Positions 26,362 through 36,257 of a DNA stretch of 64,000 nt are shown here, in pieces. The notes below the pieces were generated by a model. The model was not told the DNA's origin. It did no database searches and saw only the letters and a list, made by a program, of their open reading frames with translations. Position 1 is the first letter of the stretch, and each line of letters starts with the position of its first letter. Position numbers and translations under genes: made by a program. The DNA is from Bacteroidales bacterium UBA1715 (GTDB lineage Bacteria; Bacteroidota; Bacteroidia; Bacteroidales; UBA1715): NCBI GenBank assembly GCA_002317135.1, contig DCIX01000036.1, forward strand, positions 114,236 through 178,235, written 5' to 3'.

Positions 26362-28809
26362 ATGTTTCAGTATTCATTGGCAGAAATTGCACAATTAACG
26401 AATTCCGTTTGTGAAGGTAACGGCAACTTAAAAATAACAAAGATTCAAACAGATAGCAGAACATCGTTTGATGAAATTTCTGCAATATTTTTAGCAATAA
26501 AAGGCGTGCGTAGCAATGGTCACGATTTTATTAGTGACATGCACGACCGTGGTTGTAGAAATTTTTGGGTTGAAAAAGGTGAAAACTACCCGATATTCTC
26601 TGATGCAAACTACATTATTTCTGATTCTGTATTAGGAGCATTCCAACAGTTACTTACAGAATACCGAAAGTCGTTCAAGAATCCAGTATTGGCAATAACA
26701 GGAAGTAACGGAAAAACTATCATAAAAGAATGGTTGTACTTCTTGATGAAACAAGAAACTACAGTTGTACGTAGTCCAAGAAGCTATAACTCGCAAATTG
26801 GCGTGCCTCTTTCGCTAATGCTTCTTGACAACAAGTTCAAATATGGAATCATAGAAGCTGGTATCTCTGAAGTCAATGAAATGACTCGCCTACAAACTAT
26901 GATTCAGCCAACTATAGGTATTTTCTCAAACATTGGTGATGCACATCAACAACATTTTGTTTCTATAGAACAAAAAGTTGCAGAAAAAATGGTTTTGTTC
27001 AAAAATACAGAATCATTGATTTACTGCTCCGATTACGCTATAATCGACAGCGAAGCGAAGAAACTATCTAACACAAAACTTATATCTTGGGGTTTTAACA
27101 AAGATGCTCAAAACATAGTTTCAGCAAAAGTTTCTGACGTAAACACTATTATTACAGCAAATTGGAATAACAAACCATATTCATTTTCAATACCTTGCAC
27201 AGACAAAGCATCAATAGAAAATGCTATTCATTGTTTTTATGCATTACAAACGTTAGGCGTTTGCATTAACTTAGAGAGATTTAATGAATTGCCAACAGTT
27301 GCGATGCGTTTGGAACAAATCGCTGGAAGAAATAACTGCGTTATTATAAACGACAGTTACAATTCTGATTTTCAAAGTGTTAAAATAGCATTACAATTCC
27401 TTCATCAACAACATAAAAACTCATCGAAAACACTTGTGCTTTCTGATGTTAAGCAAACGGGAATGAACTTTGACGAATTATATTCTAGCATTGCAGATTT
27501 AATTCGTGAATATTCAATTAATCGTGTTATCGGTGTTGGTAAAGACATTTCTAAATATTTGAAGCGTTACCTTCCTACAGGTAATTACTTCAAGTCAACA
27601 GAAGTGGTGCTACAAAAGTTCCACGAATTTGTTTTTCAAAACGAAACGATTCTCTTTAAGGGTGCTCGCGAATTTGCTTTTGAACAATTAGTTGATCAAT
27701 TGCAACAGCAAACACATCAAACCGTTTTGGAAGTAAATTTGAACGCAATTGTACATAACCTAAACTATTTCCGTTCGTGTTTAAATGCCAAGACAAAAAT
27801 TATGATAATGGTCAAAGCATTTTGCTACGGAAATGGCTCATACGAAATTGCTAACATTCTACAACACAACAAAGTAGACTATCTTGCTGTTGCATTTGTT
27901 GACGAAGGTATTGAATTGCGAAATTCAGGAATCACTACTCCTATTATCGTAATGAATCCAGAATACGGAATGTTGTCAAAACTATTTGACTACGGACTAG
28001 AACCGAACATTCATAACTTTGCCGTTTTAGATGAATTAAAGCAACTATGTGCAAGCAATCCTGACAAATCATATACTATCCACTTAAAAATGGATACAGG
28101 TATGGCACGCTATGGATTCCAACCACAACAAATTCCTCAGTTGATTTCGGAAATACAAGCAATACCAAATATTCACATTGAATCCTTATTCTCGCACCTA
28201 GTAGGAAGTGACGATGCACAATTTGATACGTTTACAATGGAGCAAATTTCATTATTTGAAAAGATGACAAAACAAATAATGGACTCATTCCCATACCCTA
28301 TTATGCGTCATATATTGAACTCTGCTGGAATAGAACGTTTCCGTGGCTATCAATTCGATATGGTCCGACTTGGCATTGGTTTATATGGTATTAGTTTTGT
28401 AAATCCACAAGTTTGCCAACCTATCAGCACATTAAAGACATTTGTTTCTGGAATTCGAACAATGCCAAACAACACTTCTGTAGGATATTCTCGTAAAACA
28501 ATCCTTACACGAGAATCGAAAATTGCCGTTATTCCTATTGGATATGCTGATGGACTTAACAGAAAACTAAGCAACGGAGTTGGAACTGTTTTAATTCACG
28601 GCAAGGAAGTTCCTATTGTTGGTAATATTTGTATGGATGCGGCAATGATAGATATTACCGATATCCCAGATGTAAAGTTAGGTGATGAAGTTATTTTATT
28701 TGGGAAAGATTTGCCAATTACAAAAATGTCTGATAAAATCGGAACTATTCCTTACGAAGTAATGACTTCGATTGCCCGTCGTGTAAAACGAATTTATGTT
28801 TTTGAGTAA
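26362..28809 (+). CDS. murF-alr: Bifunctional UDP-MurNAc-tripeptide:D-Ala-D-Ala ligase / alanine racemase
   Basis: A fusion of two peptidoglycan precursor enzymes, 815 residues. Residues 1 to about 450 are a Mur ligase that adds D-Ala-D-Ala to the UDP-MurNAc peptide, with ATP loop TGSNGKT at 113-119 and NDSYNSDF near 331. Residues about 457-815 are a PLP alanine racemase, with PLP lysine K485 in MVKAFCYGNG and the second-base tyrosine region near SVGYSRKT. This fusion is typical of Bacteroidetes and couples D-Ala supply to its use. Its stop lies 1 base from the convergent anmK stop. Confidence 0.96.
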   Translation: MFQYSLAEIAQLTNSVCEGNGNLKITKIQTDSRTSFDEISAIFLAIKGVRSNGHDFISDMHDRGCRNFWVEKGENYPIFSDANYIISDSVLGAFQQLLTEYRKSFKNPVLAITGSNGKTIIKEWLYFLMKQETTVVRSPRSYNSQIGVPLSLMLLDNKFKYGIIEAGISEVNEMTRLQTMIQPTIGIFSNIGDAHQQHFVSIEQKVAEKMVLFKNTESLIYCSDYAIIDSEAKKLSNTKLISWGFNKDAQNIVSAKVSDVNTIITANWNNKPYSFSIPCTDKASIENAIHCFYALQTLGVCINLERFNELPTVAMRLEQIAGRNNCVIINDSYNSDFQSVKIALQFLHQQHKNSSKTLVLSDVKQTGMNFDELYSSIADLIREYSINRVIGVGKDISKYLKRYLPTGNYFKSTEVVLQKFHEFVFQNETILFKGAREFAFEQLVDQLQQQTHQTVLEVNLNAIVHNLNYFRSCLNAKTKIMIMVKAFCYGNGSYEIANILQHNKVDYLAVAFVDEGIELRNSGITTPIIVMNPEYGMLSKLFDYGLEPNIHNFAVLDELKQLCASNPDKSYTIHLKMDTGMARYGFQPQQIPQLISEIQAIPNIHIESLFSHLVGSDDAQFDTFTMEQISLFEKMTKQIMDSFPYPIMRHILNSAGIERFRGYQFDMVRLGIGLYGISFVNPQVCQPISTLKTFVSGIRTMPNNTSVGYSRKTILTRESKIAVIPIGYADGLNRKLSNGVGTVLIHGKEVPIVGNICMDAAMIDITDIPDVKLGDEVILFGKDLPITKMSDKIGTIPYEVMTSIARRVKRIYVFE

Positions 28810-28810
28810 G

Positions 28811-29854
28811 TTAGACTTGCCAAATTACACCACCACAAACATTTTGTCTTGCTCCTGTTACAGAAGCAAGACAATTTGGTTTATTATGCACTCGTAAATA
28901 TCCCAAATAAGCAAAAATCAACGCTTCCTTGTAATCTATGATTTGTTCATTCGGAACAATTAATTCTGACTTTGCATAATGAGCAATTCGTTCCATTAAG
29001 AATGTGTTTTTAACACCACCACCAGTACAAAGAGTTTTCGAGGATTCTTTTGACAAAACCATTCCTATTTGCATTGCACAATGCTCATAATAGGTCCTCA
29101 ATTTATCTTGCAAAGACATATTATACTTGTCAAACAACGTATATATATGTTCTTCCACCCACTCTCTTCCTAAAGATTTTGGAGCGTTCTCTGAATAGTA
29201 ACTCAAAGCATTTAACTCAGCCAATAAAGGAGAACAAATATGTCCCTTTCTACCACATTCACCGTTTACATCATATTGCAAGCCTATTGTTGCAATAAAT
29301 GCGTTTAACACAATATTAGACGGACAAATATCCCAAGCAATACGCTTACCAGAAATTTCAGAAGAAACGTTTGCAAAACCGCCAATATTCAAACAATAAT
29401 CATATTGTGAAAATAGAAGTTGATCTCCTATAGGCACCAATGGAGCACCTTGTCCATGAAATGCGACATCGAGAGTTCTAAAATCGCAAATGGTTGGAAC
29501 GCCAGATTCTGCGGCAATATGTGCACCTGAACCAATTTGCAAAGTCAAACCTGTTACTGGCGTATGAAATACCGTATGTCCATGACTTGCAACATACGAT
29601 GCCTGCAAAGAATTTGACTGAACGAAAAGCTTAACTTGACGTCCACAGAAGACACCAAAATCAACACTTAATTGTGCTAATTCTATTGCAGACAAAAGAT
29701 GGGAATGCAACAATTTATCGTGCAACTCCAAAGGATACTCTATTGTATCAGCACACAAAATTTGAAAAGAATCCTGCTCGAAAATAGCAGCACAAATGTC
29801 TAGTCCATCTACAGAAGTCCCCGACATCAGTCCTATAAAAACTTCTGGTTTCAT
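28811..29854 (-). CDS. anmK: Anhydro-N-acetylmuramic acid kinase
   Basis: Phosphorylates and hydrates 1,6-anhydro-MurNAc, a cell wall recycling step yielding MurNAc-6-P. It has 347 residues, usual for the family. The N-terminal ATP-binding motif GLMSGTSVDGLD (residues 8-19) and the GGFANVS and CTGGGVKNTFL motifs are present. It starts 8 bases after the Nudix-fold regulator gene, as the last gene of the alpha-galactosidase operon. Confidence 0.95.
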   Translation of the reverse strand: MKPEVFIGLMSGTSVDGLDICAAIFEQDSFQILCADTIEYPLELHDKLLHSHLLSAIELAQLSVDFGVFCGRQVKLFVQSNSLQASYVASHGHTVFHTPVTGLTLQIGSGAHIAAESGVPTICDFRTLDVAFHGQGAPLVPIGDQLLFSQYDYCLNIGGFANVSSEISGKRIAWDICPSNIVLNAFIATIGLQYDVNGECGRKGHICSPLLAELNALSYYSENAPKSLGREWVEEHIYTLFDKYNMSLQDKLRTYYEHCAMQIGMVLSKESSKTLCTGGGVKNTFLMERIAHYAKSELIVPNEQIIDYKEALIFAYLGYLRVHNKPNCLASVTGARQNVCGGVIWQV

Positions 29855-29862
29855 ATTGAAAA

Positions 29863-30546
29863 TTAGATAGTAAACATTTGACCTCGTTGCAACATCTTTT
29901 GATATGCTTTTTTATCAAAAGTATACAAGCGAGCAGCACGGTGAGATACATTACTTTGTTTTTTCTCTGTATCAAGAAGGATATTAAAAGCTAACACTTT
30001 CTTACGGAAATTTCGCTTATCGAACTTTTGCATTGTTATCGCTTCATACACATCTTGTAAATCTGATAAAGAAAATTCCTTCGGTAACAAGTTAAAAATA
30101 ACAGGATCTATACGCACTTGTTCTTGCAATTTTGAGAAAGCAGCGTCGAATAATTCCCTATGATCAAATGCCAAAGCAGGAATATCATTTACCGAAACCC
30201 AGTATGCTTCCGATGCATCTTGTCCCAACTTAATAGAATAGTTTGACACACGTACCAAAGCATAGTACACAACTGTAATAACACGTCGTAATGGATATCT
30301 ATCCGTTTTACCAAAAGTTCCAACCTGCTTCATATAAATATCGGTCAAACCAGTCATATCATATAAACGGCGAAGCGGTGCTGCATCCAAATCTTCATCT
30401 ATGTAGACAAATCCACCTGGTAAAGCCAATTTCCCGAAATCTGGCTCTGTATTACGTTTGATAAGTAACGCTTTGAGTTCACCTTTATCGAACCCAAAAA
30501 TCACACAATCAATAGAAAAATTATCTATTTCATTTCTGTCTTGCAT
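29863..30546 (-). CDS. Nudix-fold transcriptional regulator (NrtR/AraR-like), catalytic box degenerate
   Basis: A 227-residue protein with an N-terminal Nudix domain (about 10-145) and a C-terminal winged-helix domain (about 150-227, LSDLQDVYEAIT then KFDKRNFRKKV). The Nudix box keeps G45 and E51 but reads RRLYDMTGL at 59-67 where active enzymes have REuxEExGu. The essential glutamates are R60, D63 and M64, so hydrolysis is unlikely. This layout fits the NrtR/AraR group, where the Nudix fold binds a sugar or nucleotide effector and the helix domain binds DNA. It lies 1 base after the alpha-galactosidase gene, so control of that operon is a reasonable guess. Confidence 0.85.
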   Translation of the reverse strand: MQDRNEIDNFSIDCVIFGFDKGELKALLIKRNTEPDFGKLALPGGFVYIDEDLDAAPLRRLYDMTGLTDIYMKQVGTFGKTDRYPLRRVITVVYYALVRVSNYSIKLGQDASEAYWVSVNDIPALAFDHRELFDAAFSKLQEQVRIDPVIFNLLPKEFSLSDLQDVYEAITMQKFDKRNFRKKVLAFNILLDTEKKQSNVSHRAARLYTFDKKAYQKMLQRGQMFTI

Positions 30547-30547
30547 C

Positions 30548-31825
30548 TTACTTCTTCTTTATTGGTTCTAATACATATAAAACAATATCATGTCCAGGAA
30601 CCACTGTTGATATATTTCCTTTTTTTACATTTCCAATATTTTTATGGGCAATTGCGTCACGCATAGTGTATGACTTATCTGCATCAAACACAATTAAAGG
30701 GTTCTCTTCATCTATCACAATTGACGGTATTTGAAGAGCAACACTTGCATTTGTTTTACTTCTATTCAATACTGCAACAGCACATTTACCTCCAGCTAAA
30801 GGTTTCATCCAAACATCCAAACTATCATTATTTGTTTTAAGGACTTTAGTTATATCTGTCATTGCATTTAACTGAAAAGCTTGAATACCCAAAGAATCTT
30901 GATTTACAGCAATAATCTCCTTATTTGTAAGTAATGCCAATGTTTCTTTATTAACCTTTCTTACATCGTTCCCTAACATCAATGGAGAAGCCAACATTGA
31001 CCACATAACAAAATGAGCTCTATCTTCACCAGCAGTCATTCCATTTCCGACCTCCAACATATCATAATCGTTCCAAGCTCCTTGTTTAGCGTGCTTACGA
31101 AGTTGTTCATTATCACGCATATCCAAGATTCTCGTCACTCCCCAAGCCGACCATTGAGTAGGCAAACCATCATCATGTCTGTCTTCACAATCAAAACAAG
31201 GATAAATATCACCAGAGATGCGCCACATGTGTCCGATTTCACCTGCCCAATTCCAAGGTTCCGTATCACCCCATTCACAGATGCTAAACAAAATTGGTCT
31301 ACCTGTTGCAGCCAACGCGTCACGCATTGTAGTATATGCAGCTTCAGAAGTTAGATTGCCATGAGAACACCAATCATACTTTAAGAAATCAACTCCCCAA
31401 GAAGCATATAAACGTGCATCTTGATATTCGTGTCCACGTCCACCAGGATAACCGCCACAAGTGTATGAACCAGCACAATTGTATATTCCAAACTTAAAAC
31501 CTTTTGCATGTATATAGTCTGCAAGATGTTTCATTCCATTAGGAAACTTTTCTGGATCTGGTACCAAATTACCATCCGAGTCACGCTCACGTAGCATCCA
31601 TCCATCATCAATAACAATATATGTGTACCCAGCATCTTTTAGACCGAGTTCGACCATCTTGTCAACCACACCAATCACAACATCTTCGGAAATATTTACA
31701 GAGAAAGTATTCCAACTATTCCATCCCATAGGTGGAGTTTTAGCTAAACCTTCGGCTTTTTGCGAATACACAAAAGGATGCAACAAGAAGGTAAAAAGTA
31801 AAAAGATTACGACCCTATTTTTCAT
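30548..31825 (-). CDS. Alpha-galactosidase, glycoside hydrolase family 27
   Basis: Removes terminal alpha-galactose from oligosaccharides or galactomannan. It has 425 residues, with the start ATG at 31823-31825 giving a signal peptide (MKNRVVIFLLFTFLLHPF, cleavage near VYSQ), so it is exported to the periplasm or surface. GH27 features: TPPMGWNSWN, IDDGW, the nucleophile Asp in KYDWC (about 149) and the acid/base Asp in RISGDI (about 205). A short C-terminal beta domain follows. No SusC/SusD pair is adjacent. Confidence 0.95.
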   Translation of the reverse strand: MKNRVVIFLLFTFLLHPFVYSQKAEGLAKTPPMGWNSWNTFSVNISEDVVIGVVDKMVELGLKDAGYTYIVIDDGWMLRERDSDGNLVPDPEKFPNGMKHLADYIHAKGFKFGIYNCAGSYTCGGYPGGRGHEYQDARLYASWGVDFLKYDWCSHGNLTSEAAYTTMRDALAATGRPILFSICEWGDTEPWNWAGEIGHMWRISGDIYPCFDCEDRHDDGLPTQWSAWGVTRILDMRDNEQLRKHAKQGAWNDYDMLEVGNGMTAGEDRAHFVMWSMLASPLMLGNDVRKVNKETLALLTNKEIIAVNQDSLGIQAFQLNAMTDITKVLKTNNDSLDVWMKPLAGGKCAVAVLNRSKTNASVALQIPSIVIDEENPLIVFDADKSYTMRDAIAHKNIGNVKKGNISTVVPGHDIVLYVLEPIKKK

Positions 31826-31848
31826 AATAGAAAAACACATTTACAATA

Positions 31849-31877
31849 CAAATATAGATAAAATATTCAACCCTCAA
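31849..31877 (-). promoter_or_regulatory. Bacteroidetes-type promoter for the alpha-galactosidase operon
   Basis: On the minus strand TTG (31875-31877) and TATATTTG (31849-31856) are 18 bases apart. The predicted start near 31845 gives a 20-base leader. The element lies directly downstream of the terminator of the preceding gene. Confidence 0.68.
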
Positions 31878-31881
31878 AAAC

Positions 31882-31918
31882 AAAAAAAAGGTTCCATAAA
31901 GTAAATTTATGGAACCTT
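31882..31918 (-). terminator. Terminator after the first PorE-like gene
   Basis: On the minus strand AAGGTTCCATAAA and its exact complement flank a five-base loop and run into eight T residues. It is 21 bases past the stop codon at 31940. Confidence 0.9.
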
Positions 31919-31939
31919 CGGAATTATATTCAAAAAAAT

Positions 31940-34099
31940 TTAATCTTCAATGAAGTTATCATATTCAGAAACAGTACCAATAACCTTGAACTCAGTTCTA
32001 CGGTTCATTGCACGTCCATCAGGATTATCTGTTCCATCATCAAATTTATTTGGAGCTACAGGAACAGTGTAACCATAACCTTTACCGATGATTCTAGACT
32101 TATCGATACCTCTCTTAATAACATAAGTCACGATTTCATCTGCACGTTTTTGAGACAATTTCAAGTTAAATGATTCACCACCTCTATCATCAGTGTGGCT
32201 ACCCAATTCAACTACGATTTCTGGAGCTTCCTTCATCAAAGAAACAACTGATTCATCAAGAATTTCTTTTTGTTCTTTTTTCAAACGGAATTTACCATAT
32301 TCATAGTAAATATTCTTGATTACCAAAGCATCTTTCGTGATTGAGTTGATACCATAATCTTTCAAGTGAAGAGTATCAGGTTCTGTAATACCTCTTGTTG
32401 AGAAAGGAATATAAGCTGAACCAGAACGAACGTTTTCAAACTGAAGAATATATTGGTGATTTGGTTCTACAGTAAAGAAGTAACGACCTGCAGAATCTGT
32501 TTCTGTACTTGCAATAAATACCTTTTCGTTTGAGTTACCAATATACAAAGCAACACGGCTTCCTGCTAAATATTTCTTTTCACGATTGTCAACCTTAACA
32601 GAATCCAAATACTCGTCTGTTAACTCGATTTCAGTATCGTCTGCAGTTGTTTCGAAGTTCTTAGAAATCAAGCCATCCAATTTTGGGTCAACCATTTCGT
32701 ATACACGACCTGTAACAGGGATATCGAATTTAACGTCTTCGTAGTCTACCAAATAAATATCGTCGCAACAAGTTTCTTGTGCACCAGTAGTTGTACCAAC
32801 ACGGTTTGTAGCGAAGAAAGCTTTTTTACCATTAGGGCTTACAGCGAAATAGTAATCATCGTAAGGTGAGTTGATTGGATAACCCATGTTTTCTGCAGGA
32901 GTCCATTTACCAAGTTCACCACTTGATTTAAAGATATCCATTTCACCAAGACCTGGCCAACCATCAGAAGCAAAATACATTTGTCTTGTCACTGCATCAT
33001 AATATGGAGAAAATTCATCACCAGCAGAGTTGATTTTGTTACCACAGTTTTTAGGAGCTCTCCATTCGTTCTTTTTAGACATGAATACAGAATACCAAAT
33101 ATCGTATCCACCACGACCACCATCTCTATCAGAAACGAAATACAAAACCTCATCGTTTTTCTTAGATTCGTTACCTACAGCAACTTGAATATTTGAAGTA
33201 TTCTTCGCATTGATAACATCAGGAAGAGCTTCTGGAGCTTGCCAAGTACCGAATGTATTCTTTGTCATATAGATTTTGCATACATCTGGTTTGCGCTTTG
33301 CAGACAAGAATTTCTTCTTACCTTTTTCGCAACGAACGAAATAGAAGCGTTGCATATCTGGAGAAAATGCACCGTGAGTAGCATTTAAGCTTGGAGTTTC
33401 TTGAACATTCAAATTCCAATCATCCTTAGTCATCCAACGATTGTTTGCAAATGTTGCCTCAAAGAATTTTGGAGCTACTAACGAATCCAAAGAAGCATTT
33501 GCACCAACAGAATCAACAGCCATATTTGCATAAGCAAACGAAGTATTATCCAAGAAGATAGGCATATACTCCATTTGTTCTGTATTTGTAGAATTATCCA
33601 ATGGACCAACACCCATATTCAATGGATTTGCGATATACGAAGGAGCTGAATCACAAGCAATCAGTTGTTGTTTTACTAAAGCAGAGTATGTACTAAAATC
33701 TTTTGCTCCAGAATATTCTTTCTTGAAAGACTTAAAATGACCTTTTGCTTCAGCATAGCGTTCTGAAGTTTTAATCATTGTTGCATAGTAAAACAATGCC
33801 TTTGTATTCTTTTGTGGATTTGCCTTGTATGCCTTATCGTACCAATATTCGGCAGAACGATAATTTCTTGACAAACGATAACTTTCCGCCAAAGTAAACA
33901 TCATTTTATAGTCTTCCTTAGCTTTACAATAGGCTTCTAAATACTGAGCAGCCATATAGTAGTCTCCATTGTTAAAGGCTACGGAACCTGATTTTTTCAA
34001 TTTTCCAGTGCTTAAAGCAGACAAATCAACCTGTCCAAATGAACTCATTGCCATTCCTAAGCATACCACAAGGCTAGATATTAGGTACTTGTACTTCAT
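31940..34099 (-). CDS. PorE-like protein: TPR, WD40-like propeller, regulatory-like domain, OmpA C-terminal
   Basis: A 719-residue secreted protein. Domains in order: signal peptide (MKYKYLISSLVVCLGMAM, cleavage near SFGQ), TPR repeats (about 35-140), PD40/WD40-like blades (about 170-450, with DRDGGRGGYDIWYS and SDGWPGLGEMDIF), a carboxypeptidase-regulatory-like beta domain (about 520-600) and an OmpA peptidoglycan-binding domain (about 600-705, SHTDDRGGESFN, LSQKRADEIV and NRRTEFKV). PorE of the type IX secretion system has this order. A role anchoring an outer-membrane complex to the cell wall is inferred. It has its own -7 promoter box. Confidence 0.85.
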   Translation of the reverse strand: MKYKYLISSLVVCLGMAMSSFGQVDLSALSTGKLKKSGSVAFNNGDYYMAAQYLEAYCKAKEDYKMMFTLAESYRLSRNYRSAEYWYDKAYKANPQKNTKALFYYATMIKTSERYAEAKGHFKSFKKEYSGAKDFSTYSALVKQQLIACDSAPSYIANPLNMGVGPLDNSTNTEQMEYMPIFLDNTSFAYANMAVDSVGANASLDSLVAPKFFEATFANNRWMTKDDWNLNVQETPSLNATHGAFSPDMQRFYFVRCEKGKKKFLSAKRKPDVCKIYMTKNTFGTWQAPEALPDVINAKNTSNIQVAVGNESKKNDEVLYFVSDRDGGRGGYDIWYSVFMSKKNEWRAPKNCGNKINSAGDEFSPYYDAVTRQMYFASDGWPGLGEMDIFKSSGELGKWTPAENMGYPINSPYDDYYFAVSPNGKKAFFATNRVGTTTGAQETCCDDIYLVDYEDVKFDIPVTGRVYEMVDPKLDGLISKNFETTADDTEIELTDEYLDSVKVDNREKKYLAGSRVALYIGNSNEKVFIASTETDSAGRYFFTVEPNHQYILQFENVRSGSAYIPFSTRGITEPDTLHLKDYGINSITKDALVIKNIYYEYGKFRLKKEQKEILDESVVSLMKEAPEIVVELGSHTDDRGGESFNLKLSQKRADEIVTYVIKRGIDKSRIIGKGYGYTVPVAPNKFDDGTDNPDGRAMNRRTEFKVIGTVSEYDNFIED

Positions 34100-34134
34100 A
34101 TTTGTATATTTACATTATTCTACATAAAACGCCC

Positions 34135-34142
34135 CAAATATA
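34135..34142 (-). promoter_or_regulatory. -7 element for the first PorE-like gene
   Basis: TATATTTG on the minus strand, 36 bases before the start codon at 34099, matches TAnnTTTG. A correctly spaced -33 TTG was not seen. It suggests independent expression from the paralogue just upstream. Confidence 0.5.
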
Positions 34143-34166
34143 AGAAACAAATTTCAAAGTTTGCTT

Positions 34167-36257
34167 TTATTCCTCGTAAATTATTTCAAAATATTGTTTT
34201 AATGTTCCTATAACCCGAAATTCTGTTCGTCTATTTTTTGAACGACCTTCTGGATTATCCGTTCCATCCTCATTTTCATTTGGAGCAATTGGCATAGATT
34301 CACCATAACCTTTAGCACGAAGTCTATTCGCATCTACTCCACACTCAATCAAATAATTAACCACACTTTCTGCACGTTTTTGTGATAACTTTTGATTATA
34401 TGAATCGTTTCCTTTGCTATCGGTATGACTACCTATTTCAACTACAATTTGTGGAAATTCATTTAAAATTGTCAGCAATGAATGTTTTATAGTTCTTTTT
34501 GCCTGGAATGTTAATTGCGACTTATCAAACTCGTAATAAATATTTTTCACGACAAAACGCTCTCTTGCCAGGTAGTCAATACCCACATCCTCTATATGCA
34601 ACGTATCGGAATATGTATATCCAATAGTGCTAACTTCTCGTTCTGGCGGTGCAAACTTACTACTTTCATATTGTAAAATATACTTTTTACCAACAGGTAA
34701 ATCAAAAGAATAGGAACCTGCAGCATCTGTTGTGTCGGAAGTTACATAATATCGAGTATGCTCTTTTTCATCTACCATAAACAAAGAAACAACCGTTCCT
34801 TCTATATATTGAAGAGAATCTGTCGATGTATCATTACGAAGTTGCTCAATACTTTCTACCATAACGGAATCAACAATCTTATTTGGTAACAGAAAAACCT
34901 TACCATTGACATTAACCGAAATCTTATCTACATATTTAAAAGCAAATATGTCATCACAACAGGTAGATGCATCTTTGTCTGCTTGTCTATTTGAAGTAAA
35001 AAAACCTTCTGTGTTCAATGCATTTGAAGAATAGTACAAATCATCAAATCCAGAATTTATCGGCACCCCTAAGTTCTCTATTTCCGTCCATTTTGCCATT
35101 TCGCCCGATGTCTTATAAACATCCAGTTCACCTAAACCACCATGACCATTAGAACTAAAATATAGCATTCGTTCTGTCAGAACATAAAACGGTGTGACTT
35201 CATCGGCAGTCGTATTTATTTTGTTACCACAATTCTTTGCGTCTGTCCACTTATTATTTTTCTTAGAATAGACACTATACCAAATATCCATTCCTCCTTT
35301 TCCACCTGGCCTATCACTCACAAAATAAAGGATTTCCGACCCCGTTTTTGAATCAATACCGACAGCAGGCTGCGTGTTGGTGAATTTCTTTTTATTTATA
35401 GATTCCGGCAATGGTTGTGGTTCCGACCAGCCATTATTATAAGAACTTACATACAACTTACAAATACTTTTATACCGCCAATTCTGCTCACATTTGGAGA
35501 AATAAAATCGTTTTTTGTCTGGAGAGAAAGCACCATTACCTGTATTACTATTATCCACATTAAAATCACCCTCCAACCATTCATTTCCAAACTGCCAAGT
35601 ACCACCTCGCTTATTTGCAACATAGAAATGTCGATACGGCATTTCTACATCGGAACCTTTCTTCAAGATATACAATGCAGTATCAGTTCGCAATGAAGCA
35701 TACAACAATGTGGTGTCATTGAGAAACATCGGAGAAAACTCAACCGATTGTTTATTTATAGATGAATTCAAGCGATAAAACTCCGCATTTGCTTCCTTCT
35801 CAACCATAACTTTTGCAGAATCACAAGCAATAATCTGTATAGCAACTAAATGCTTGTAATCAAGATCGTCTCCGCCCTTGTATTTCTGTTTAAACTGCAA
35901 GAAACATTTCTTTGCATCATCATAGTAACCATAAATTTTCAACATCTCACCATAATGATACAAGGCAAGCAAATTATTTTTATCAGCCTTAAATGCCTTA
36001 TCATAATATGTAGCAGCTGAAATATACTCACGCGATGCTCTATAACATTCAGCCAAAAGGAACAATACATCACTATCCTTTTTCTTGTCACAATATGCTT
36101 TATAATAATCTCGTGCAGAATATGTATCACCAATTTCTAACGCATTATCACCCAATGCCTTTAGCCGTTTAGGGGAATATTCCTTATATTCTTGGGCATT
36201 CAGTTCAACACAGAATGCTAGCAACGCACATACTACATAAACTATATTCTTTCGCAT
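34167..36257 (-). CDS. PorE-like protein, second paralogue
   Basis: A 696-residue protein with the same architecture as its neighbour: signal peptide (ending near VELNAQ), TPR (about 30-135), propeller blades (about 165-430, DRPGGKGGMDIWYSV), a beta-sandwich regulatory-like domain (about 440-570) and an OmpA domain (about 575-685, SHTDSKGNDSYN, LSQKRAESVVNY and NRRTEFRV). It overlaps the start side of the PorP/SprF gene by 16 bases and is the second gene of that pair. Adjacent PorP/SprF and OmpA-propeller genes are a recurring Bacteroidetes arrangement tied to type IX secretion or gliding-type surface machinery. Confidence 0.85.
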   Translation of the reverse strand: MRKNIVYVVCALLAFCVELNAQEYKEYSPKRLKALGDNALEIGDTYSARDYYKAYCDKKKDSDVLFLLAECYRASREYISAATYYDKAFKADKNNLLALYHYGEMLKIYGYYDDAKKCFLQFKQKYKGGDDLDYKHLVAIQIIACDSAKVMVEKEANAEFYRLNSSINKQSVEFSPMFLNDTTLLYASLRTDTALYILKKGSDVEMPYRHFYVANKRGGTWQFGNEWLEGDFNVDNSNTGNGAFSPDKKRFYFSKCEQNWRYKSICKLYVSSYNNGWSEPQPLPESINKKKFTNTQPAVGIDSKTGSEILYFVSDRPGGKGGMDIWYSVYSKKNNKWTDAKNCGNKINTTADEVTPFYVLTERMLYFSSNGHGGLGELDVYKTSGEMAKWTEIENLGVPINSGFDDLYYSSNALNTEGFFTSNRQADKDASTCCDDIFAFKYVDKISVNVNGKVFLLPNKIVDSVMVESIEQLRNDTSTDSLQYIEGTVVSLFMVDEKEHTRYYVTSDTTDAAGSYSFDLPVGKKYILQYESSKFAPPEREVSTIGYTYSDTLHIEDVGIDYLARERFVVKNIYYEFDKSQLTFQAKRTIKHSLLTILNEFPQIVVEIGSHTDSKGNDSYNQKLSQKRAESVVNYLIECGVDANRLRAKGYGESMPIAPNENEDGTDNPEGRSKNRRTEFRVIGTLKQYFEIIYEE

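Noticed and set aside
29748..29975. Short frame spanning the anmK/Nudix junction
   Set aside because: It overlaps both real genes in another frame and shows no domain.
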